Shown here: positions 1 to 6,784 of the stretch, piece after piece
Numbering within the stretch: the first letter of the stretch is position 1
How the letters are laid out: each line of letters starts with the position of its first letter
Assembly (NCBI GenBank): GCA_938014855.1
Contig: CALLQM010000247.1
Coordinates: forward strand, 1-10,257
From: an uncultured Clostridia bacterium
GTDB lineage: Bacteria; Bacillota; Clostridia; Oscillospirales; Ruminococcaceae
Direction: 5' to 3'
DNA length: 10,257 nt
Notes under the pieces: model-generated
What the model saw: only the letters and a program-made list of their open reading frames with translations
Told to the model about the DNA's origin: nothing
Database searches by the model: none
Program-made: the position numbers and the translations under genes

Positions 1-207
1 TGTCTGTCCTGATCGGTGGATGAAAGCAAAAAACATTCCCCAAATAAAAGCGAATACATACCCAAGAATATATCCAATAAAAGTAAATTTGTAGAATCGT
101 TTTTGAAAATACTCAAAATGTGAAGCAACTTTAAAGTTCAGAATAGAAAAACCAATAAAAAAGAGGATTTCAAAAATTTTTCTTTTATGCCGCTGATACC
201 ATTGCAA
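1..207 (-). CDS. Partial small membrane protein of unknown function (5' part only)
   Basis: An open minus-strand frame of 69 codons runs from a TTG start at 207-205 to the left edge of the window, so the 3' end is missing. No ATG exists at a suitable place, but a G-rich ribosome binding site (AGGGGGG, complement of 215-221) lies 7 nt upstream of the TTG and supports this start. The product begins with a basic stretch (MQWYQRHKRKIF), then a hydrophobic segment at about residues 13-25, a basic/aromatic linker, and a second hydrophobic segment at about residues 43-62. This suggests at least two membrane spans with a positive-inside N-terminus. It follows the 205-aa membrane protein gene by 47 nt in the same direction, so the two may be co-transcribed. 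I do not recognise the family. The base composition is clearly more AT-rich than the genes from prfB onward. Confidence 0.5.
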   Translation of the reverse strand, partial: MQWYQRHKRKIFEILFFIGFSILNFKVASHFEYFQKRFYKFTFIGYILGYVFAFIWGMFFAFIHRSGQT

Positions 208-254
208 TGAGATACCCCCCTCAGAATATTGAATAGACAAAATTGCTATCTATC

Positions 255-872
255 TTACGATGCATCTATTTTTTGCGATTTTTGTTTCTGGTTTCTGTAA
301 GCTTGACAGACCGCTAACAGCCCAATAAAAACAACATTTCCTTGATTCATATATTGAAAATATTGATTTAGTGGGAAAAATGGTAATATAAGTACGTAGA
401 AAGTTCCAAATGCTAGATAACGATTTTGAATGAAGAACGGCTTTAAACAATGTCTTTTAGGCTTTTTAGTAAGCAATAAGAAAATGAAAGTGGAAATTAG
501 CGGGAGCAGATATAAAAAGGGCTGGAGGGCAATTGTCTCCTGATCAAATAAAGATTGCCGAACAGTGGCATAATAGGCGGCATTGCAGGAAAGCAGGCTT
601 CCTACGGATAGAACCAATGGCTGAGGTTTGAGGGAAGCACAAAGGGAAACATGGAATATTGTTAAAAATATAGTATGTACGGCGAGTACATTAATAAAAC
701 CGAGCCAAAAGCCCTTATTTCCATTGCCATTAAAACTTAGGTAAATCATTTTTGCGTCTGAAAAAAGGAAAAGGGTACAAATCAAAAAACCAATCGTTTG
801 CAGGATAAGGATTGCTAAGTTTTTTATTCTTATATTATTTTTAGAAAAACGAATTGTATGGATACGGTTCAT
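255..872 (-). CDS. Multi-spanning membrane protein of unknown function
   Basis: The frame encodes 205 residues starting at an ATG (872-870). Hydrophobic segments are visible at about residues 18-38, 56-79, 86-102 (weaker), 116-135, 151-168 and 179-192, giving an estimated five to six membrane spans. The C-terminal tail is hydrophilic and basic (QKQKSQK). No enzymatic motif or family signature is recognisable. The ribosome binding site is weak: the sequence before the ATG is GGGACAAGAAGT. A possible promoter lies at 911-939 on the minus strand. The gene runs divergently from prfB and is followed after 47 nt by another membrane-protein frame. Isoleucine, phenylalanine and leucine richness and AT-rich codons set it apart from the neighbouring housekeeping genes, which would fit an accessory origin (inference). 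The protein could be a subunit of a small exporter or an orphan membrane protein; nothing here decides. Confidence 0.6.
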   Translation of the reverse strand: MNRIHTIRFSKNNIRIKNLAILILQTIGFLICTLFLFSDAKMIYLSFNGNGNKGFWLGFINVLAVHTIFLTIFHVSLCASLKPQPLVLSVGSLLSCNAAYYATVRQSLFDQETIALQPFLYLLPLISTFIFLLLTKKPKRHCLKPFFIQNRYLAFGTFYVLILPFFPLNQYFQYMNQGNVVFIGLLAVCQAYRNQKQKSQKIDAS

Positions 873-910
873 ACTTCTTGTCCCACTCTCATATAATAAA
901 ACATATGTTT

Positions 911-939
911 ATCATATACCTTTTAGAAAATATATGCAA
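911..939 (-). promoter_or_regulatory. Possible promoter for the minus-strand membrane-protein genes
   Basis: On the minus strand, TTGCAT (complement of 934-939) is separated by 17 nt from TATGAT (complement of 911-916). The -10 box is good and the spacing ideal, but the -35 box matches only three of six consensus positions. The start would fall near 904, about 30 nt before the ATG at 872. The region is AT-rich, so chance matches are likely. Confidence 0.35.
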
Positions 940-1007
940 CCATCAATGTAAACAAAAATGTCGGTTTGAGATTTGTTTTGTTACAAAGCATTAGAGACAG
1001 CCGTCAC

Positions 1008-1036
1008 TTTACAACAAACGGAAAAAATAGTATACT
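1008..1036 (+). promoter_or_regulatory. SigA-type promoter of prfB
   Basis: TTTACA at 1008-1013 and TATACT at 1031-1036 are separated by exactly 17 nt. Each box is one mismatch from consensus. Transcription would begin near 1043, giving a leader of about 40 nt that contains the ribosome binding site AAGGAA (1068-1073), 10 nt before the prfB ATG. Confidence 0.75.
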
Positions 1037-1083
1037 GAAATATCGATTAGAATGAATGCTTTAAGATAAGGAATGGTGCAACC

Positions 1084-2208
1084 ATGTTACAGTTTGAAGA
1101 ACTGCGGCTGCGGCTGGAAGGGCGCAAGGCGGAGCTGGCTGATCTTGCGCAGGCAATCGGCTATGAGGGGCTGCTGCGCCGGGTGGAGGAACTGGAACGC
1201 CGTGCCAGTGAACCCAATTTTTGGAACGACTTGGAAAAATCACAGGCTAACCAATTGGAAACTTCAAAGCTGAAAAGCAAAATTGCGGCTTATGATGAAC
1301 TCAAAACCCTCTATGAGGATACGTTGACGCTTATTGAACTGGCAGACGAAGAAGAGGATGAATCCTCTTATCCGGAAGCGCTTGAAGGCTGTGAAAAATT
1401 CGAGCAAGACCTCGAAAGCCAAAAGCTTGCCACTTTGCTCATTGGAGAATACGACTCCAACAATGCAATTCTCACATTTCATGCAGGAGCGGGTGGAACA
1501 GAGGCGCAGGACTGGGCGCAGATGCTCTACCGTATGTATACCCGATGGGCAGAACGCCACGGTTTCCAATACCGAATCTTGGATTACTTGGATGGGGACG
1601 AGGCGGGACTCAAAAGCGCATCCATCATGATCGAGGGCGATAATGCTTACGGATATTTACGCTCGGAGGCAGGCGTGCATCGTCTTGTAAGAATCTCACC
1701 GTTTGATTCGTCCGGACGCCGCCACACTTCGTTTGCATCTTTGGAGGTTATGCCGGAACTGCCCGATGACCTAACGGTTGAAATCCGTCCGGAAGATATC
1801 AAAATGGATGTGTTCCGTTCCAGTGGTGCGGGCGGTCAGCATATCAATAAAACATCTTCGGCGGTTCGCTTGACCCATATCCCGACAGGAATCGTGGTTT
1901 CGTGCCAAAACGAACGAAGCCAATTCCAAAACCGCGATATGTGTATGAAAATGCTGACAGCGAAACTGCTCGAAATTAAGGAACGCGAACATTTGGCGAA
2001 CATCAACGAGATTAAAGGTGACCAAATGGCGATTGGCTGGGGAAGCCAAATCCGTTCCTACGTGTTTATGCCATATACGTTGGCGAAAGACCACCGTACC
2101 GGCTATGAAAGCGGAAATATCAACAATGTCATGGACGGGGATTTGGACGGCTTTATCAATGCTTATCTAAAAGCCGCCAGCCTTGGAACACTCGGTCAAG
2201 TGGAATAA
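1084..2208 (+). CDS. prfB: Peptide chain release factor 2 (RF2), no programmed frameshift
   Basis: RF2 recognises UAA and UGA stop codons in the ribosomal A site and triggers hydrolysis of peptidyl-tRNA. The 374-residue product has the class-I release factor order: a helical N-terminal domain, the characteristic AGAGGTEAQDW block at about residues 136-146, the tripeptide anticodon SPF at 205-207 that marks RF2 rather than RF1 (PxT), and the catalytic GGQ at 250-252 within SSGAGGQH. Length matches the family. In many bacteria prfB carries an in-frame UGA near codon 25 that is bypassed by +1 frameshifting. Here the corresponding stretch (residues 22-29, AQAIGYEG) is read through in one frame with no internal stop and no CTTTGA slip site. 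The ATG at 1084 is supported by AAGGAA 10 nt upstream. It is transcribed alone, from its own promoter to its own terminator. Confidence 0.97.
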   Translation: MLQFEELRLRLEGRKAELADLAQAIGYEGLLRRVEELERRASEPNFWNDLEKSQANQLETSKLKSKIAAYDELKTLYEDTLTLIELADEEEDESSYPEALEGCEKFEQDLESQKLATLLIGEYDSNNAILTFHAGAGGTEAQDWAQMLYRMYTRWAERHGFQYRILDYLDGDEAGLKSASIMIEGDNAYGYLRSEAGVHRLVRISPFDSSGRRHTSFASLEVMPELPDDLTVEIRPEDIKMDVFRSSGAGGQHINKTSSAVRLTHIPTGIVVSCQNERSQFQNRDMCMKMLTAKLLEIKEREHLANINEIKGDQMAIGWGSQIRSYVFMPYTLAKDHRTGYESGNINNVMDGDLDGFINAYLKAASLGTLGQVE

Positions 2209-2221
2209 TTAAAATACACAG

Positions 2222-2265
2222 AGACTTACTCAATTTTTTATAATTTGAGTAAGTCTTTCTTTTTT
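2222..2265 (+). terminator. Rho-independent terminator after prfB
   Basis: A perfect 12-bp inverted repeat, AGACTTACTCAA (2222-2233) with TTGAGTAAGTCT (2245-2256), encloses an 11-nt AT-rich loop and is followed by TTCTTTTTT. It sits 14 nt past the prfB stop codon and isolates prfB from the downstream PBP gene. Confidence 0.92.
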
Positions 2266-2312
2266 AGTCAACAATATATTACCGAATGAATTAAAAAAAT
2301 GGTGATGTATTT

Positions 2313-3917
2313 ATGGGAAGAAGAACAGCCGCAATTTATTTTACGGTTATTGTTTTGTTTACAGGTGTTCTATGCCGCATCTATGCGCTCTCTATGGGAG
2401 AATCGCTCGCATCGGTTGCGCATACACAAAGTAGTTATCTTTTAGATGTAGATAATACACGTGGAATTATTTATGACTGTAATCTCAGACCACTGGTCGG
2501 AACGGAACGACGCTCGGTTGCCGCGATTCAGCCATCGCCGGAAGCGTTTACTGCATTGACGCAGGCGGCGCAGGAAACCGGCGAATCGTTTGAAATCAAT
2601 GGGAAAAATACAAAACCTTATCTCATTGAGCCGGAAGAGACAGCGGTCTATGCCAAAGGTGTGGAAATGTTTGATGCGGTAAAACGCTATGGCTCATGGC
2701 AGCTTGCCCCGCATATCATCGGGTATCTCAATCCGTCCAAAACAGATGGAGCGGCTGGAATTGAAATGGCATACAATGCGTATTTAAAACAGCATAGCGG
2801 GAGCCTGCGTCTGCGCTATCGGCTGGATGCGCTTGGGCGCGCGATGCCGAGTCAGTCGCCGGAAATCTTGATGGACAATTATCAGGATAAAGGCGGCGTG
2901 GCACTTACTTTGGATGCCGACATCCAAAGGGCGGCCGAACGCGCGATGCAGGATATTGAAAAAGGTGCGGCAGTTGTGATGGATGTCAATACCGGAGACA
3001 TCAAGGCTTCGGTTTCCGTGCCTGCTTACGATCCGAATGATTTGGCCGCGAGTCTAAAGAATCCCGCCAGCCCATTTGTAAATCGAGCATTTTCGCAATA
3101 TAGTGTCGGGTCTACTTTTAAACTGGTAACAGCCGCCGCCGCGCTGGAGAATGGTTTCGGGCGCTATACACCATATGTCTGTAACGGCTATATTGATGTG
3201 GATGGCCACCGGTTTAACTGCCATTGGCGAACCGGTCATGGACAGCTCGATTTGGAAGGGGCGATTGAAGTATCGTGCAATCCGTTTTTTATCCATCTTG
3301 GACTGCAAACCGGCGGTAAGCGAATTGCATCTTTGGCTCGTGACATGGGGTTTGGAAAAGCGGCGGTATTCAGCGAGGATATTCGCACACAAAGCGGTAC
3401 AATGCCGCGTGATGATGAACTGGAAATACCGGCCGCTGTCGCGAATTTTTCGTTTGGACAAGGCAGATTGACGGCTACTCCGATCCAAATCGCGCAGATG
3501 ATTTCGACCATTGCCAACGGTGGATATGCGGTTACACCACGTTTGGTAGAGGGGTTTACGGAGGACGGCGAAATCATTAATCAGCATACGACGATTTATG
3601 CGCCCAATCAGGTGATCAATGAACGAACCTCTCGTGTTTTGCGGGAAGCACTTTTGTCAAACGTCTTAAAAGGCAGCGGTAAGGAGGCCAAGCCGATGAA
3701 AGGGGATGCAGGAGGAAAGACTGCATCTGCGCAGACTGGAATCTACCAGTCAGACGGTGAGACGGAAATTGTCCACGCATGGTTTGCGGGCTATTATCCG
3801 GCAGATACACCGCTTTATGCAATCGTGGTGCTTGTAGAGGGCGGAGATTCCGGCAGTGATGTTGCCGCACCCGTTTTTAAAGAAATTGCAGACGGAATCT
3901 ACCTTTCGAAACTTTGA
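2313..3917 (+). CDS. Class B penicillin-binding protein (peptidoglycan D,D-transpeptidase)
   Basis: The 534-residue product is a membrane-anchored transpeptidase that would cross-link peptidoglycan stem peptides outside the membrane. An N-terminal anchor spans about residues 6-26. A PBP dimerisation-like region follows (about 45-175, beginning with the typical NTRGIIYD segment), then the penicillin-binding transpeptidase domain (about 195-530). Catalytic motifs are clear: S267-T-F-K270 (SxxK, nucleophile S267), S321-C-N323 (SxN), and K469-T-A (KTG-box position, here KTA followed by S). There is no PASTA domain and no glycosyltransferase domain, so it is class B and on the short side for PBP2/SpoVD-like proteins. 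Whether it serves elongation, division or sporulation cannot be told from this window. The ATG has only a modest upstream GGTGAT (2301-2306). No clear promoter is seen between the prfB terminator and the gene. Confidence 0.93.
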   Translation: MGRRTAAIYFTVIVLFTGVLCRIYALSMGESLASVAHTQSSYLLDVDNTRGIIYDCNLRPLVGTERRSVAAIQPSPEAFTALTQAAQETGESFEINGKNTKPYLIEPEETAVYAKGVEMFDAVKRYGSWQLAPHIIGYLNPSKTDGAAGIEMAYNAYLKQHSGSLRLRYRLDALGRAMPSQSPEILMDNYQDKGGVALTLDADIQRAAERAMQDIEKGAAVVMDVNTGDIKASVSVPAYDPNDLAASLKNPASPFVNRAFSQYSVGSTFKLVTAAAALENGFGRYTPYVCNGYIDVDGHRFNCHWRTGHGQLDLEGAIEVSCNPFFIHLGLQTGGKRIASLARDMGFGKAAVFSEDIRTQSGTMPRDDELEIPAAVANFSFGQGRLTATPIQIAQMISTIANGGYAVTPRLVEGFTEDGEIINQHTTIYAPNQVINERTSRVLREALLSNVLKGSGKEAKPMKGDAGGKTASAQTGIYQSDGETEIVHAWFAGYYPADTPLYAIVVLVEGGDSGSDVAAPVFKEIADGIYLSKL

Positions 3918-3924
3918 TATACCC

Positions 3925-3953
3925 TTGTAATGATGACTTGATTACGATATAAT
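3925..3953 (+). promoter_or_regulatory. SigA-type promoter of the degV-family gene
   Basis: TTGTAA (3925-3930) and a perfect TATAAT (3948-3953) are separated by 17 nt, starting 8 nt after the PBP stop codon. Transcription would begin near 3960, leaving a leader of about 112 nt before the degV ATG at 4072. Confidence 0.78.
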
Positions 3954-3971
3954 GAAAAAGATAGGAAATTT

Positions 3972-4001
3972 ATGCAAAACTTTTTAGCACTGCTTGGCTG
4001 A
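3972..4001 (+). other. Possible 9-residue leader ORF ahead of degV
   Basis: ATG at 3972 opens a frame encoding MQNFLALLG, ending at TGA 3999-4001. AGGA at 3963-3966 lies 5 nt upstream of the ATG, a usable though short spacing. It starts about 12 nt after the predicted transcription start. A 7-bp inverted repeat (3986-3992 with 4011-4017, one G-T pair) overlaps its 3' half, and a 14-bp palindrome (4014-4027) competes with that stem. There is no U-run, so no terminator. This could be chance. Confidence 0.25.
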
Positions 4002-4013
4002 GGGCATAATCGG

Positions 4014-4027
4014 TGCTTTATAAAGCA
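4014..4027. repeat. 14-bp perfect palindrome in the degV leader
   Basis: TGCTTTATAAAGCA is perfectly self-complementary. It lies about 55 nt downstream of the predicted start of transcription and 44 nt before the degV ATG. It could be a dimeric repressor site or part of an RNA structure; as a hairpin it would have only 5 bp and a TATA loop. The role is unknown. Confidence 0.4.
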
Positions 4028-4071
4028 AAATGGTACTTTGAGAAGGCCAGAAGACAAGTTGGAGGAACGCT

Positions 4072-4929
4072 ATGAATCCATTTCTTTTAGTAACAGATTC
4101 CAATGCGGATATGGTTCCGGGGTTTGCCGCTGCAAATCATGTGACCGAAATGGAGCTGACTTACACAATCGATGACAAAACGTATCGGTGCAACGATCCT
4201 GCACTCTCCAGATCTGAATTTTATGGAATGATGCGGTCAGGTAAAATGCCAATTACCGCACAAATTAATTTGGAAGAAGCAAATGCAAAACTGATTCCAA
4301 TTTTGGATGCGGGAAATGATGTACTCGCTATTATGTTTTCTTCGGCGCTCTCAGGAACTTATAACAGTGTGCGGTTGGCGGCCGAAGAATTGTCTCCCAA
4401 ATATCCAAATCAAAAGATTATTGTGATCGATTCTCTGTGTGCATCAGCAGGATTGGGACTGCTCATTGACCGAGCGGTTCGTTATAAAGAATCAGGGTTG
4501 GGTTTGGAGGACTGCGCCGCCAAAATTCGCGAAGACATCCTGCATATTGCGCATTTGTTTACGGTGGACGATCTGTTCCATCTGCACCGCGGCGGCCGTG
4601 TTTCTGCCACGACTGCGGTTGTGGGCTCCATGCTAGGCATCAAACCGGTTCTTCATGTGGACGATGCCGGACGCTTGATTCCTACCGGAAAAGTGCGCGG
4701 CAGAAAATCATCGCTGATGGCGATGGTCAACAATATGGAAAAGCAGATCGACCGTGAACATTGTGATAAGTTTTTTATCAGTCATGGGGAATCAAAGATT
4801 ATAGTATTAGTTATGTTGGGCCGACCATCGGAGCGCATTCCGGCCCCGGAACAGTGGCACTCTTCTTTTACGCGAAGATTCGGTAAGCGTTTTTTGTGTA
4901 AATTGCTGTTGTCAAGTCTTGAATTCTAA
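4072..4929 (+). CDS. DegV family (fatty-acid-binding) protein, C-terminus frameshifted, probably a pseudogene
   Basis: DegV/FakB proteins bind a fatty acid, and in the characterised cases present it to fatty acid kinase FakA for phosphorylation. Residues 1-240 follow the family: the start LLVTDSNADM (usually DSTADL), MPITAQ at 59-64 (usually TSQ), the SSALSGTY ligand-binding motif at 90-97, the HRGGR block at 172-176, and FISHGE at 235-240. After residue 240 the frame loses all family likeness. The expected ending, containing YVGPTIGAHSGPG and ALFF, is encoded two bases out of phase at 4791-4883 with TAA at 4884-4886. About 17 residues that normally join the two parts are absent. A deletion of about 52 bases, possibly between GGA repeats, would explain both facts. 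The present 285-aa length resembles the family only by coincidence. A strong ribosome binding site (GGAGGAA, 4060-4066) precedes the ATG. A sequencing or assembly error remains possible. Confidence 0.85.
   Translation: MNPFLLVTDSNADMVPGFAAANHVTEMELTYTIDDKTYRCNDPALSRSEFYGMMRSGKMPITAQINLEEANAKLIPILDAGNDVLAIMFSSALSGTYNSVRLAAEELSPKYPNQKIIVIDSLCASAGLGLLIDRAVRYKESGLGLEDCAAKIREDILHIAHLFTVDDLFHLHRGGRVSATTAVVGSMLGIKPVLHVDDAGRLIPTGKVRGRKSSLMAMVNNMEKQIDREHCDKFFISHGESKIIVLVMLGRPSERIPAPEQWHSSFTRRFGKRFLCKLLLSSLEF
4791..4886 (+). pseudogene. Out-of-frame remnant of the degV C-terminus
   Basis: Read from ATC at 4791, this stretch encodes 31 residues beginning IKDYSISYVGP and ending AKIR, then TAA (4884-4886). 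It includes the hallmark DegV ending GPTIGAHSGPG followed by TVALFF, which lines the ligand pocket in the family. It is displaced by two bases from the frame that starts at 4072. The old stop lies 33 nt before the SRP RNA -35 box, whereas the present frame runs on to 4929 and overlaps that promoter. This supports 4886 as the ancestral gene end. Confidence 0.85.
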
Positions 4930-4947
4930 GAATGCGTATGTTATAAT
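4919..4947 (+). promoter_or_regulatory. SigA-type promoter of the SRP RNA gene
   Basis: TTGAAT (4919-4924) and a perfect TATAAT (4942-4947) are separated by 17 nt. Transcription would begin near 4954, about 23 nt before the base of the SRP RNA hairpin. Confidence 0.8.
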
Positions 4948-4976
4948 AGCGAAGTGTCTTAAAAACAGCATGACCA

Positions 4977-5116
4977 ATGTGTGCCCAGACATGCGGGTAT
5001 GCGGGTCCTGTGCGACAGAGCACCGTGAACCATGTCAGGCGGGGAACCGAGCAGCATTAAGCGGTTTGTGATGTGCGCCGCAGGTAATCTGCGTGCCTGC
5101 ATATGTGGGCACACAT
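4977..5116 (+). ncRNA. ffs: Signal recognition particle RNA, small bacterial type
   Basis: This RNA pairs with the Ffh protein to target nascent membrane proteins to FtsY and the translocon. An 11-bp perfect closing stem (4977-4987 with 5106-5116) is followed by further pairing (ATGC 4991-4994 with GCAT 5099-5102, continuing with G-C and G-U pairs, and CCTG 5007-5010 with CAGG 5081-5084). This makes one long rod. The apex has the conserved Ffh-binding helix 8: GTCAGG (5034-5039), a GGAA tetraloop (5043-5046) closed by CGG/CCG, then AGCAGC (5050-5055). At about 140 nt with no visible Alu domain it is the small type, not the roughly 270-nt Bacillus type. A run of seven T at 5116-5122 directly follows the closing stem, which therefore doubles as a terminator. 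Location just upstream of dnaX matches the Bacillus scr-dnaX order. Exact mature ends are estimated. Confidence 0.92.
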
Positions 5117-5122
5117 TTTTTT
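5106..5122 (+). terminator. Terminator formed by the 3' closing strand of SRP RNA
   Basis: The 3' half of the closing stem (TGGGCACACAT, 5106-5116) runs directly into TTTTTTT (5116-5122). Together with 4977-4987 it forms an intrinsic terminator at the RNA's own 3' end. Some read-through into dnaX is plausible, since no separate dnaX promoter is evident. Confidence 0.7.
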
Positions 5123-5136
5123 ATTTCCGGATTGGC

Positions 5137-5142
5137 AGGTGA
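5137..5142 (+). promoter_or_regulatory. Ribosome binding site deciding the dnaX start
   Basis: AGGTGA, complementary to the 16S rRNA tail, ends 5 nt before TTG at 5148. The only upstream ATG in frame (5103) lies inside the SRP RNA stem and would add a non-homologous extension. GTG at 5139 overlaps the site itself. Confidence 0.7.
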
Positions 5143-5147
5143 GCGTT

Positions 5148-6773
5148 TTGTATCAAGCATTATACCGAAAATGGCGTCCGCGCGATTTCGACGATGTTGT
5201 CGGACAAGATCATATTACCGTCACTCTGAAAAATGAGATCGCGTCCGGAAAATTTTCACATGCATACCTGTTCACCGGTTCTCGGGGAACGGGCAAAACG
5301 ACGTGCTCAAAAATCATTGCAAAAGCAGTGAACTGCCTGCATCCGGTCAATGGGAATCCATGCAATGAATGTGAGAGCTGCCGGGGAATCGAAGATGGCT
5401 CCATTTTAGATGTCGCGGAAATCGACGCGGCCAGCAACAATGGTGTGGACAATATTCGTCAGCTTCGTGAAGAAGCTTATTTTATGCCCGCTGTTGCATC
5501 ATATCGTGTCTATATCTTGGACGAATGCCATATGCTTTCGCCGGGAGCAGTCAATGCATTGCTTAAAATTTTGGAAGAACCTCCCGAGCATGTGATTTTT
5601 ATATTAGCAACTACTGAAATACATAAAGTATTGCCGACGATATTGTCACGCTGTCAGCGGTTTGATTTTAAACGAATCAAATCCCGCACGATTGCAGACA
5701 GGCTCCTTTACGTGTGTGAACAGGAAAAAATCCAGTTGGATGAAGAAGCCGCGATGCTGATTGCCCGCCTTGCGGATGGCGGTATGCGCGATGCGCTGTC
5801 TCTGCTGGATTTATGTACCTCCTATAATGGTACGATAACGCCGGAGACTGTTACAGAAGCCGCCGGACTTGCCGGACAAGAGCCGCTGTTTCAAATGGCG
5901 GGTGCGGTGACAACGAATCAGCCGTCTCAAGCACTGCTCGTTTTGGACGGGCTAAGCGAAAATTCTGTGGATTATGTGCGGCTGTGTGAGCAGTTTGTGC
6001 GTCATTTCCGTAATTTAATGATTACTAAAACGGTAAAAGAGCCGGACGACCTGATTCAAGGAACGACTGAGGATTTGCAGATGCTGTGTGAGCAGGCGAA
6101 GGAAATCCCGCTTGCAAGAATTCTTTATTCCATCAATGTCTTACAAGAAACAATGAGCAAGCTTTCGCGTACAGCATTTAAACGTACCGAATTTGAAATG
6201 GCGCTTATTCGTTTATGTGATGATCGCATGGGGAACGGTTTGGATGGGCTTGTTGAACGCATCGAACGGTTGGAAAAGCAGGTTCGGACCGGTATTGCAA
6301 CAGCTCCGGTACAGATGCACGCACATGCACCCAGCGAACCATCCGTTCCTGCAGATGCTAAAACACGACAGCCGGCTGCATCAGCAGCTCCTGTTCCAAA
6401 GAAACCGCCAAAAGCGGCAGATGCACATTCTGTCACCAAAACGGCGGAACCGTTTGACCAGTGGGCGGAGGTTTTAAAGGAATTGCAAAAAATTAATGCG
6501 GCTCTTCATGGCGCAATGATCGATTCCTGCGCTTATACATCCGGTGATCTCATGTTAATCGACTGCAAAAACGAACTGTTCTTAACATTGCTGCGCACAA
6601 GTGTAGCTGCTAAAGAAAGTTTGCGCAGTGCGATTATGGCCGTAACAGGTCAAAAATTTAATCTAGGTCCTTATAATCCCGAACGGTATGCCGTAGCGAA
6701 AAAAGAGGCAGACCCGCTGACGGGAATGTTAAAAAAGGCCAGTACACTGAATGTACCGGTCGATCTTAAATAA
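5148..6773 (+). CDS. dnaX: DNA polymerase III subunit gamma/tau (clamp loader ATPase)
   Basis: DnaX is the AAA+ ATPase of the clamp-loader complex that places the beta sliding clamp on primed DNA. With the TTG start the protein has 541 residues and begins MYQALYRKWRP, the standard family N-terminus; GTG at 5139 would add only three residues. Visible motifs: Walker A GSRGTGKT (44-51), zinc-binding cysteines C63, C72, C75 and C78, Walker B ILDECH (123-128), sensor 1 LATTE (153-157) and the arginine finger SRC (167-169). Spacing matches the E. coli protein closely. A proline/alanine/lysine-rich linker (about 385-430) leads to a C-terminal region expected to contact other holoenzyme subunits. No clear gamma-generating frameshift site was noticed. 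dnaX is the first gene of a dnaX-ebfC-recR operon, directly downstream of the SRP RNA. Confidence 0.96.
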   Translation: MYQALYRKWRPRDFDDVVGQDHITVTLKNEIASGKFSHAYLFTGSRGTGKTTCSKIIAKAVNCLHPVNGNPCNECESCRGIEDGSILDVAEIDAASNNGVDNIRQLREEAYFMPAVASYRVYILDECHMLSPGAVNALLKILEEPPEHVIFILATTEIHKVLPTILSRCQRFDFKRIKSRTIADRLLYVCEQEKIQLDEEAAMLIARLADGGMRDALSLLDLCTSYNGTITPETVTEAAGLAGQEPLFQMAGAVTTNQPSQALLVLDGLSENSVDYVRLCEQFVRHFRNLMITKTVKEPDDLIQGTTEDLQMLCEQAKEIPLARILYSINVLQETMSKLSRTAFKRTEFEMALIRLCDDRMGNGLDGLVERIERLEKQVRTGIATAPVQMHAHAPSEPSVPADAKTRQPAASAAPVPKKPPKAADAHSVTKTAEPFDQWAEVLKELQKINAALHGAMIDSCAYTSGDLMLIDCKNELFLTLLRTSVAAKESLRSAIMAVTGQKFNLGPYNPERYAVAKKEADPLTGMLKKASTLNVPVDLK

Positions 6774-6784
6774 TTTGAAACTTT

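Noticed and set aside
2239..2244. TATAAT in the loop of the prfB terminator as a promoter for the PBP gene
   Set aside because: No -35 box lies 16-18 nt upstream (ACACAG there); the match is explained by the AT-rich terminator loop.
3054..3587. Minus-strand frame of 177 codons within the PBP gene
   Set aside because: It is a shadow of the transpeptidase-coding strand. The PBP motifs are unambiguous on the plus strand and no ribosome binding site supports the reverse frame.
5103..5147. N-terminal extension of DnaX from ATG 5103
   Set aside because: The ATG is within the SRP RNA closing stem and terminator, and the added residues are not found in DnaX; homology starts at YQALYRKWRP.
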